Assembly: GCA_903913355.1 (NCBI GenBank) | Contig: CAIWKU010000279.1 | Coordinates: forward strand, 1-5,446 | Direction of reading: 5' to 3' | Source: an uncultured Bacteroidota bacterium | GTDB taxonomy: Bacteria; Bacteroidota; Bacteroidia; Chitinophagales; Chitinophagaceae | Length of the DNA stretch: 5,446 bases | Shown: piece after piece, positions 1 through 5,209 of the stretch | Layout of the letters: each line of letters starts with the position of its first letter | Position numbering within the stretch: the stretch's first letter is position 1 | Position numbers and translations under genes: made by a program | Notes under the pieces: generated by a model | Seen by the model: the letters and a program-made list of their open reading frames with translations, nothing else | The model's database searches: none | Told to the model about the DNA's origin: nothing

Positions 1-454
1 ATTCTCCTTGTTTCAAAAAGCCCTTCTCCAACTTATTCTTTGACAAGCTTGCCAACTCGGTTAAGAAATGAATGCCAGGCTGCATTTTATATTCAGCAAG
101 GAACTCAAAGTTGTCTGTTGGTACAAGTCCCTGGGTTTTACCTAACAAGTAGAATTTATCAGAAGCTTTGTCAGGATCAACTTCCCAGAATTTGTAAATG
201 GATGAAATATCGGGACGATCTGATTTAGTCAGTCGCTGACCAAAAACTTCAGCAACATTCCCGTTATAAGACTTTTCAAGATCCTGAAACTCCGTATATG
301 GTGTAAAGCCATCGCTTTTCAGCAATTCAACCGCTTTGGGTAAGTATTTGAACACGTTTTTGCCTTCAGGGGTTTTTTCGAGAATTCCCACAGCATGACG
401 ACGTGAACCGGCACCTTTTCGCCAAACAAGATATATTTTATCGAACTCAGTCAT
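1..454 (-). CDS. HipS-like/HIRAN protein, probable partner of the HipA-like kinase (3' end outside window)
   Basis: An open frame of 151 codons runs from the ATG at 454-452 to the window edge with no stop, so the C-terminus is missing. Residues 5-40 resemble the start of HipA: a WRKG strand, then VGILE and FKYLP, which parallels the FKYAP of E. coli HipA. Residues 50-83 (GFTPYTEF, then VFGQRLTKSDRPD) match the P-l-P...F.N.LPdS.R region of HipA N-subdomain 1, the part that stands alone as HipS in HipBST. Residues 101-117 (FYLLGKTQGLVPTDNFE) and 127-151 (IHFLTEL, then LEKG) resemble the lead-in to a HIRAN domain, a fold that binds DNA ends; most of that domain would lie beyond the edge. The start overlaps the kinase stop in ATGA, implying translational coupling. 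Role as antitoxin or regulator of the kinase is inferred. The HipS-like part is fairly secure; the HIRAN call is tentative because the domain is cut off. Confidence 0.72.
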   Translation of the reverse strand, partial: MTEFDKIYLVWRKGAGSRRHAVGILEKTPEGKNVFKYLPKAVELLKSDGFTPYTEFQDLEKSYNGNVAEVFGQRLTKSDRPDISSIYKFWEVDPDKASDKFYLLGKTQGLVPTDNFEFLAEYKMQPGIHFLTELASLSKNKLEKGFLKQGE

Positions 455-1527
455 GACAACAACCCCCTCAGTTTTTCGGCCCGCAAAGTTACCAGTTTAT
501 AGATTAACTCTTTGCGTGCATTTGGTATTTTATAACGGTTCCAGGCTTCGGGTAGGGATGCATCAACTTCATTTACTATATCCTTAACAGTTTCAGCATC
601 TATTTTGGTAAGAAAAGAGCCCGCCTTCCTTACCTCTTCAATATACGAAGAATTCATTAATTCCAACACCAGGTTGAAATGGCTTAACTTTTTATTATTC
701 CAGTGAACCTCGGCCTTACCCTCGTTAACATACTTGACCAATTGATTTTCATTGGCCAACAATGCCTCCACCCGCTCATCATTCAATTCCCGTGCCATTG
801 AGCTTCCGCTATCATAAATGGGGGCCGGCCCGACAATATTGGTTAAATGAAGGCGAATTTGTTCAGCCTCTTTGGTAAGGGTATTCTTTTCTTTATTAAA
901 CATTCCTCCAACCGTTGTACGTAAAAACCAGTTCCAGAGGTGAACAGGGGTTCTCTTGGCATCTTTCTCGATTTCATCAATAGAACGGGTTATCATAGAA
1001 GACCGCCCGATAAAGGCCCAGTTTTCCTGGTGGCGGTCGGTATTGCCAATGACTGCATCGAAAAGCATAGTCTTAAAAAAGAAATCCCAATATTTCGCCA
1101 GCTCAAAATGGTCAAGTGTCTCGCTTAAAAGCTGAAAAGTGTATTGATCTCTTGTTTCCACTTCAGCTGGCAAAAACTCATCGCTGATCGCAGTCATGAA
1201 ACGCCCGACTTCGATCAGTTGTTCCTGCCCAGCCTGGTGCATACTTTTACTAATGCAACCTATTTCATTATTAAAAACGGCAGGATCATATCTTAAGATA
1301 TTCAACCCCCAGGACTTTCCTAACTGGTAAGCCAAAACCTCTGACCAAAATTCAAATCTGTAATGCTTCGCTGGCTTATTGTTTTTAGCTTCTTTTTTTT
1401 CAGAGCATTTAAAAAACCATGATTGTGCATCATTATCCAGTAAGATCTTTTTTGCACGAGTACCCCCACTGTTAAGCCAAAACTGCTCGTTCCAACCTGA
1501 AGCATCAATAAATTTTACATCACTCAT
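451..1527 (-). CDS. HipA-family serine/threonine kinase, core kinase only
   Basis: This 358-residue protein looks like a Hip-type Ser/Thr kinase, which in studied members phosphorylates translation factors such as aminoacyl-tRNA synthetases; the target here is unknown. Visible motifs in order: a Gly-rich loop near residues 19-26 (NSGGTRAK); a probable ATP-binding Lys40 (WFFK); an acidic helix with Glu59 or Glu63 as the salt-bridge candidate; a hinge near 88-95; the catalytic loop at 157-170 (DAVIGNTDRHQENW) with Asp164 and Asn169; and a DFG-equivalent DSG at 239-241. All catalytic residues appear intact. The HipA N-terminal domain is absent, as in HipT, and is supplied instead by the overlapping downstream gene. 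Asp164 and Asp239 are 75 residues apart, whereas E. coli HipA (Asp309/Asp332) and HipT (Asp210/Asp233) have 23, so about 50 residues are inserted. No HipB-like repressor is encoded next to it. The ATG at 1527 gives a natural N-terminus just before the G-loop. A plainer HipA-domain protein of the CtkA type is the main alternative. Confidence 0.85.
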   Translation of the reverse strand: MSDVKFIDASGWNEQFWLNSGGTRAKKILLDNDAQSWFFKCSEKKEAKNNKPAKHYRFEFWSEVLAYQLGKSWGLNILRYDPAVFNNEIGCISKSMHQAGQEQLIEVGRFMTAISDEFLPAEVETRDQYTFQLLSETLDHFELAKYWDFFFKTMLFDAVIGNTDRHQENWAFIGRSSMITRSIDEIEKDAKRTPVHLWNWFLRTTVGGMFNKEKNTLTKEAEQIRLHLTNIVGPAPIYDSGSSMARELNDERVEALLANENQLVKYVNEGKAEVHWNNKKLSHFNLVLELMNSSYIEEVRKAGSFLTKIDAETVKDIVNEVDASLPEAWNRYKIPNARKELIYKLVTLRAEKLRGLLS

Positions 1528-1546
1528 TTACAAAATTTTCTACCTA

Positions 1547-1557
1547 GTAAGCCTTAC
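1547..1557. promoter_or_regulatory. Small palindrome upstream of the kinase gene, candidate operator
   Basis: GTAAG-C-CTTAC is a perfect 5-bp inverted repeat with a 1-nt centre, lying 20-30 nt upstream of the kinase start. An AAAATTTT palindrome (1532-1539) lies between it and the ATG. On the minus strand the sequence AAATTTTG there loosely resembles the Bacteroidota -7 element (TAnnTTTG), but it sits so near the ATG that the message would be almost leaderless. Position suits autoregulation, but sites this short arise by chance. Confidence 0.22.
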
Positions 1558-1593
1558 AACGAAGGCCCACGGGATTTATTGCTTGTGTTTTAA

Positions 1594-1825
1594 CATTCTG
1601 GTCCCTTAACTGGGGTTACATGGGCGGTTGGTAAAAGCATTGTTATTTATCAAAACAAATGGAACCAGCACAAACACCTAATCTCGGAAATTATTCAATG
1701 TATTGAAAGTCACGGGTACTAATTATCTTCTGCTATTATTGGAGAAAAGATTGGATGATAATACTGGCACTTCGAGTAAAGGAACATTTTATCGGTTAGC
1801 TCAAAGTGGGAAAAGGCAGAATTAA
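1594..1825 (+). pseudogene. Possible decayed coding remnant of unknown family
   Basis: On the plus strand a Met-less frame from 1594 reads through a protein-like segment (VGKSIVIYQNKWNQHKHLIS, then EIIQCIESHGY) to a TAA at 1720-1722. It resumes in the same frame (LSSAIIGEKIG) to a double stop at about 1753-1758, and then appears to continue in another frame (NTGTSSKGTFYRLAQSGKRQ) to a TAA at 1823-1825. The joined reading has the alternating hydrophobic pattern of a small helical protein and a plausible C-terminus. It could be the tail of a regulatory gene of an earlier element, with one nonsense mutation and one frameshift. No family is recognised, and chance is a real alternative. Confidence 0.25.
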
Positions 1826-1903
1826 ATATCCGATAAACCTTGGAAACATCCGGTAGGTGGCTAAAAATAATTGCATCTTAATTGAGCCTGGTTGTTACCA
1901 ATT

Positions 1904-2491
1904 TTATGGTTTACTAACCTGTCGGCCTGCCTGCTCTTTCAGAGTCTTGGCTTCCTTCTCTCTTTCACCCGCAAGACGAAGCAACTCCGCCTGTTTAATC
2001 AAACGCCGTTCCTCCTGCTCAACATCATTACTGAAACCGACCCTGTCTTTTTGATAAAGGCTGTCTGTGTATTTACAAAGATTTAAGACGTTTTTATTCC
2101 CGGAAATTATTAGAGAACGGTATTTCATATCATTGGCCTCAAATTTTTTGTTTTCCTGGTGTGCATTTAGCCATCCCCAAGCTAACAAAAAACAGGTCAC
2201 AAATAACCCCGCAGCAACCCAGATTCCTTTATGCAAATGGTGCCTGTGTTCAACCTGGTTTTTAAGCGGGAAATTGAGTTGCAATTGTAGTTTGTTAATG
2301 GCTGATACAACCTCATTTAATTTACCAGTGTCAAGTTGTAGTTGGGTCGGCAGATTTGTAATCTCCTTACGTAGCAATGTTAAATCAGATTTTAGCTGCT
2401 TAATCTCCTCTTTTCCGTTATCGGTTACTTTTAAAAGCAGTTCAAAAGATTCTATCTTCTCAAGGATCGCTTCTAATAATTGTTCGCTCAT
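1904..2491 (-). CDS. Coiled-coil single-pass membrane protein encoded after the relaxase
   Basis: A 195-residue protein with three visible parts. Residues 1-75 are rich in charged and Leu/Ile heptad-like repeats, suggesting a coiled coil. Residues 89-108 (GIWVAAGLFVTCFLLAWGWL) form one strong hydrophobic segment. Residues 110-195 are again helical and charged, with a basic/acidic run (QEERRLIKQAELLRLAGERE). There is no signal peptide and no enzymatic motif. The His/Lys-rich stretch at 82-88, just before the membrane segment, suggests that the N-terminal coil is cytoplasmic. The gene starts 10 nt after the relaxase stop and is surely cotranscribed. Proteins of this architecture commonly follow relaxase genes in Bacteroidota mobilizable elements, and a role in relaxosome anchoring or docking to a coupling protein is inferred from that position only. 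Confidence 0.78.
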   Translation of the reverse strand: MSEQLLEAILEKIESFELLLKVTDNGKEEIKQLKSDLTLLRKEITNLPTQLQLDTGKLNEVVSAINKLQLQLNFPLKNQVEHRHHLHKGIWVAAGLFVTCFLLAWGWLNAHQENKKFEANDMKYRSLIISGNKNVLNLCKYTDSLYQKDRVGFSNDVEQEERRLIKQAELLRLAGEREKEAKTLKEQAGRQVSKP

Positions 2492-2501
2492 TGGTCATAC
2501 T

Positions 2502-3431
2502 TTAAAGGTGATGGCTTTGTCTTTTTTGTTTGCGTTTCTTTTTCATCAGCTCATAAGGCACATTATCATTTACGTGTTCTGGGCGCATGAGTTCTTCAAG
2601 TAAATTCCTGCCTTTTGACTGGTTTATTTCCAACATCCAGCTGATCGTTTTTTGCTGGCGTTTATTCAATGGACGGGGCTGTTTGTCTTCCTGCCTTAAT
2701 ACAAGATTCCGTGCAAGTGTTTTTTCCAGATTCCTGATCGAGAACTGCCGGTCAATTTCACTTCCCTTATACTTGTATTTCCCGACCAGGAAACTGACAC
2801 CCTGCAACTCATTTGTCGGCCCTTTGCATTTGTATAAAGTTTCGATGCCATGCCGGGATAATTTCTGTTCGATTTCCTTTAATGTTTTACACTTTGGTAA
2901 TTCATTTGTGATCGCATGGTAAACCTTATAACGGTTGACCTGGTAATCATTCAATTTTTCAAGATGGGTTAGCTCCAGGTTCTTCTTTTGAACCTGCACC
3001 AGTTCATGTTTTAAGGTCAACTGCTGGGCAACCTTTTTTCCGAGCAATCCAATCCAGTTGTCCTTTATCGTTTTGCCGTCGTTATCTACCCTGTTCACAA
3101 CAATATGTACATGCTGGTGTTTGCGGTCAGTATGCCTGACGATCATGACTTGCGTGTTTTGGATGCCCAATTCTTTTAGATATTCTTTTCCGATCTGTTT
3201 CATTTTTTCATCTGTTATTTTTTCTCCGGGATAGTAGGAAAGTATAACATGCAAAACCGGCTTTTTAAGCTCAGGGTTCAGCCGTCTTTGTTCTTCAAAA
3301 TCAGCGGCCATTAAATTGTGATCATAATCCCGTACACCAGACGCTTCCATTACCAAAGCCCGGGATCTATCCTGACACAGGTAGCGACAAAGACCGATAA
3401 ATGATTTCCCAGTTAATATCTTACTGATCAT
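2502..3431 (-). CDS. Relaxase/mobilization nuclease (MOBP-like)
   Basis: This 309-residue protein would nick one strand at oriT and stay covalently attached during conjugative mobilization. The N-terminus (MISKILTGKSFIGLCRYL) is typical of Bacteroidota Mob relaxases, and Tyr17 is the most likely catalytic tyrosine. Residues 58-69 (PVLHVILSYYPG) form the second motif. The metal-binding histidine motif is complete at 99-113: RHTDRKHQHVHIVVN, with His100, Asp102, His105, His107 and His109. The C-terminal half contains the family-typical KGSEIDRQFS segment (about 223-232) and a strongly basic tail. No helicase or primase domain is fused to it. It follows mobC by 10 nt and precedes the membrane protein by 10 nt. 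With no coupling protein or secretion genes in view, transfer would need a helper element. The length is at the shorter end but looks complete. Confidence 0.93.
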   Translation of the reverse strand: MISKILTGKSFIGLCRYLCQDRSRALVMEASGVRDYDHNLMAADFEEQRRLNPELKKPVLHVILSYYPGEKITDEKMKQIGKEYLKELGIQNTQVMIVRHTDRKHQHVHIVVNRVDNDGKTIKDNWIGLLGKKVAQQLTLKHELVQVQKKNLELTHLEKLNDYQVNRYKVYHAITNELPKCKTLKEIEQKLSRHGIETLYKCKGPTNELQGVSFLVGKYKYKGSEIDRQFSIRNLEKTLARNLVLRQEDKQPRPLNKRQQKTISWMLEINQSKGRNLLEELMRPEHVNDNVPYELMKKKRKQKRQSHHL

Positions 3432-3441
3432 ATTGCTGCGA

Positions 3442-3801
3442 TTATTTACCGTTTAATTTGCGAAGAACCCCATCTAACTCTCTGACGTATTTACCGAAAT
3501 AAAACATGGCTTTTAAAATCCCTTCCTGGTGGGCCGTTTTAGTCAGCTGATTTAGGTTATTTGCCAACCCTACAAGTTGTCTTACCTGGCTTCTTTCCTC
3601 GGGTGTGAGCCTTGCTGTCACTTGTCCTTTAACTGCCATTTCGCGGATGTATTGAGTAATTCGCATACTGGCCTTTGAGGCTTTATGTTTAACCAGAAAG
3701 TATTCATTTTTGGTAAACCTGATCCCAGTGGCAGTTTCACGCTTAACTGCTTTTACTGGTCTTCCACCTTTGTGCTTAGTATTTGTTTTTGTATAACTCA
3801 C
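3442..3801 (-). CDS. mobC: MobC-type relaxosome accessory protein (ribbon-helix-helix)
   Basis: A 119-residue basic protein of the MobC/BtgA kind that binds oriT and helps the relaxase nick. The N-terminus carries a basic GGRPVKAVKR patch (12-21). Residues 24-60 look like a ribbon-helix-helix DNA-binding unit (ATGIRFTKNEYFLVKHKA, then ITQYIREMAVKG). Residues 76-92 (QLVGLANNLNQLTKTAHQ region) are the conserved MobC helix. The frame begins at a GTG (3801-3799); a TAA lies two codons upstream in frame, and the next Met is residue 46, inside the DNA-binding unit. GTG is therefore the only reasonable start. It sits between the candidate oriT hairpin and the relaxase gene, as expected for this protein. 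Confidence 0.9.
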   Translation of the reverse strand: MSYTKTNTKHKGGRPVKAVKRETATGIRFTKNEYFLVKHKASKASMRITQYIREMAVKGQVTARLTPEERSQVRQLVGLANNLNQLTKTAHQEGILKAMFYFGKYVRELDGVLRKLNGK

Positions 3802-3851
3802 ACTTTACCATTTACGTCTTCAATAATCTTTTGCGACCAACGGGAGTCAAA

Positions 3852-3891
3852 AGCAAGCCAGCGTTTTTGTGCAACAAAAACACCGCTTGCT
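3852..3891. repeat. Nested inverted repeat, candidate oriT hairpin
   Basis: The only sizeable gap inside the mobilization operon (3802-3902) holds a two-level inverted repeat. The inner arms GTTTTTGT (3863-3870) and ACAAAAAC (3874-3881) flank a 3-nt loop, GCA. The outer arms AGCAAGC (3852-3858) and GCTTGCT (3885-3891) are perfect 7-bp complements. They are separated from the inner arms by an asymmetric bulge (CAGC on the left, ACC on the right). Fifteen base pairs in 40 nt are unlikely by chance. Placement immediately upstream of mobC and the relaxase is where oriT usually lies. A transcription terminator is the alternative, but only a TTTT follows the stem on the minus strand, and stopping there would cut off mobC and the relaxase. 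The nic site itself cannot be identified. Confidence 0.55.
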
Positions 3892-3902
3892 AACATAAAA
3901 AC

Positions 3903-4799
3903 TCACAGTCTTATAACCCGCGACTGTTTCAATTGCTGGGTGACTGCAAGGCTAACCGTCCACTCGTTCAAATCCTTAAAACCTTTATATAAATTGCTTT
4001 CGTCTACTACCTTATTGGATCTTTGTATTGCCTGAGTTACACATTCCTTTCCGGCCTTATCATTGTCCAGGTACAGGTGAATCCTTTCATGCTTTTCCAT
4101 CAGTAAAAGGCTGCGGGTGAAAAAAGAAAGTGAATTGAGAACGAGTATATTCGTAGGAGATTTCTGAATGCCTACAATTGACCGATATGAGAGGAAGTCG
4201 AAGAACCCTTCAAACACGGCAACGGAAGTTGCTTTATTGTCCAGCCAGGTTACATATTTTGGAGAAGAAGAGCCTTTAAAGCTGGGCGACCTTAATTCAT
4301 AGCCACCTGAGTTATTTTTAAACCCAATGGCACAAAAAGTATTTTCGCCGCTCTTATAAAAAATTTCCCGGCAAAACTCATTTGCGACATCAGAGTCAAT
4401 ATTTCTTTGCTTTAGATACCCAATCAAGGTTGGGTCAATAATTGGGTTTTTAATCGAAAAAATATGAATTGCGCGGTCATCAACGGTGAGTTGTAAAACA
4501 ACTGCCTTTTGCTTGTGAAAAGAGAAGTTAGCTGTTACTGAGGAGGCGCTTATTTTTTGCAAAGCTTCCGGTATTTGGCAATTCAAATAAAGACACACAA
4601 AATCGACCAGTTTCCCGCCTTTTCCTATTCCATGATCATACCAGATATTTCCAGGTTTGTTTACTTTAAAAGAGGCTGTTCTTTCCAGGTGCAAAGGAGA
4701 TAAATACCAGTAGTTTTCTCCGCTGATTTTACTTGGTGAAAATCCCATTGAATTCAGGTAATCTACCAGGTCAATTTGATTGGCTTGCTCACAGTTCAT
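3903..4799 (-). CDS. Toprim-domain, primase-like protein with degenerate CHC2-type N-terminus
   Basis: A 298-residue protein of the mobile-element Toprim type common in Bacteroidota. Residues 1-85 have the layout of a DnaG-like CHC2 zinc-finger domain: YWYLSPLHLERTASFKVN, then IWYDHGIGKGGKLVDFVCLY. The spaced Cys/His zinc ligands of the classic finger are not present, so metal binding there is doubtful. The Toprim domain follows at about 190-285, with the acidic motif VAVFEGFFDF (Glu197) and the DxD motif YLDNDKAG (Asp245, Asp247), plus a C-terminal YKGFKDLNEW. These are the metal-binding residues used for nucleotidyl transfer or strand cleavage. It starts 10 nt after the HTH gene's stop. The likely role is priming replication of the transferred or excised element; that is inference. 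The C-terminal helicase-interacting part of DnaG is absent. Confidence 0.88.
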   Translation of the reverse strand: MNCEQANQIDLVDYLNSMGFSPSKISGENYWYLSPLHLERTASFKVNKPGNIWYDHGIGKGGKLVDFVCLYLNCQIPEALQKISASSVTANFSFHKQKAVVLQLTVDDRAIHIFSIKNPIIDPTLIGYLKQRNIDSDVANEFCREIFYKSGENTFCAIGFKNNSGGYELRSPSFKGSSSPKYVTWLDNKATSVAVFEGFFDFLSYRSIVGIQKSPTNILVLNSLSFFTRSLLLMEKHERIHLYLDNDKAGKECVTQAIQRSNKVVDESNLYKGFKDLNEWTVSLAVTQQLKQSRVIRL

Positions 4800-4809
4800 T
4801 GCTCCACAT

Positions 4810-5121
4810 TTAGGGGTTAGTTATAGGGGTTTGTTTGATCACTGCTTCAATGTCTGCCCTGGAGAAATATCGCCGGGATTTGATCTTAAAACTTTTCAGT
4901 TTATCCTGCTTCATCCACTCGTATAAAGTGGGCTTGGAAACCTGGAATATTTGGCAGACTTCGGTAGCCTTAAGAAGCGCCTTTTCTGGTAGGTGGGAAG
5001 GGGGTGCTTCTTTTCGCATAGAAGCATTTAATTTCTGTTCCACTACTTCTTCCATAATCGTCTTAATCTGCTTCCAGAACTCAGTAGAACTCATAGGAAA
5101 TAACATCGGTGTTTCTTGCAT
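4810..5121 (-). CDS. Helix-turn-helix (MerR/excisionase-type) DNA-binding protein
   Basis: A 103-residue protein. Residues 49-95 form a winged HTH of the excisionase/HTH_17 class: LLKATEVCQIFQVSKPTLYE with the recognition helix near 61-70, then the wing FKIKSRRYFSRADIEAVI. Residues 10-40 are a helical, charged N-terminal extension that may dimerise. The ATG at 5121 is fixed as the first start because a TGA lies three codons upstream in frame. It is the first gene of the mobilization operon. Proteins like this in Bacteroidota elements act as excision factors or as transcriptional regulators of the excision and mobilization genes; which applies here cannot be told, especially as no integrase is in view. 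Confidence 0.88.
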   Translation of the reverse strand: MQETPMLFPMSSTEFWKQIKTIMEEVVEQKLNASMRKEAPPSHLPEKALLKATEVCQIFQVSKPTLYEWMKQDKLKSFKIKSRRYFSRADIEAVIKQTPITNP

Positions 5122-5146
5122 ACTTCTTCATTTACTTGTTCACTAT

Positions 5147-5178
5147 AAAATATAATTGTCCTTGGGCTAAAATACATG
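5147..5178 (-). promoter_or_regulatory. Candidate promoter of the mobilization operon
   Basis: On the minus strand TATATTTT (5154-5147) matches the Bacteroidota -7 consensus TAnnTTTG at all but the last fixed base and lies about 25 nt upstream of the HTH start. The region is AT-rich and is the only gap before the five-gene run. A matching -33 TTTG element is not clear; only TGTA/TATTTT near 5177-5169 is available, at imperfect spacing. Confidence 0.33.
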
Positions 5179-5209
5179 CGGATGGACCACGTGTTTCATA
5201 GCCGGTCTC

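Larger units (their letters stand above)
1528..1903. other. 376-nt intergenic spacer between mobilization genes and kinase operon
   Basis: No intact gene is visible on either strand. The spacer must hold the 3' end of the mobilization transcript and the promoter of the kinase operon. No convincing terminator appears after the membrane-protein stop at 1904; only a 4-bp TGGT/ACCA stem is present just past it, too weak to call. The part nearest the kinase holds an 11-bp palindrome, and the middle holds what may be a decayed reading frame on the plus strand; both are listed separately. Confidence 0.6.
1904..5121 (-). mobile_element. Mobilization module of a Bacteroidota mobilizable element (ends not resolved)
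   Basis: Five same-strand genes, HTH, Toprim, MobC, relaxase and coiled-coil membrane protein, form one tightly packed operon with a candidate oriT inside it. This is the conserved core of Bacteroidota mobilizable transposons and islands. The bounds given are those of the genes, not of the element. The right end is probably in 5122-5210, where base composition jumps. The left end lies beyond the window if the kinase operon is cargo. No integrase, transposase, terminal repeats or replication initiator is visible. Confidence 0.7.

Noticed and set aside
1859..1866. GGCTAAAA shared with 5165-5172 as possible att direct repeats flanking the mobilization genes
   Set aside because: Eight AT-rich bases can match by chance at this scale, the flanks do not extend the match convincingly, and it would leave the kinase operon outside the element without support.
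2067..2603. 178-codon plus-strand open frame
   Set aside because: It lies antisense to the membrane protein and relaxase genes, has a composition typical of the complement of a coding strand, and shows no recognisable motif.
3852..3891. Hairpin as a rho-independent terminator
   Set aside because: Only a short TTTT follows on the minus strand, and termination there would separate mobC and the relaxase from their only evident promoter; oriT fits the position better.
3685..4035. 116-codon plus-strand open frame spanning mobC, the hairpin and the Toprim gene
   Set aside because: It overlaps two well-supported minus-strand genes and the protein sequence looks random.
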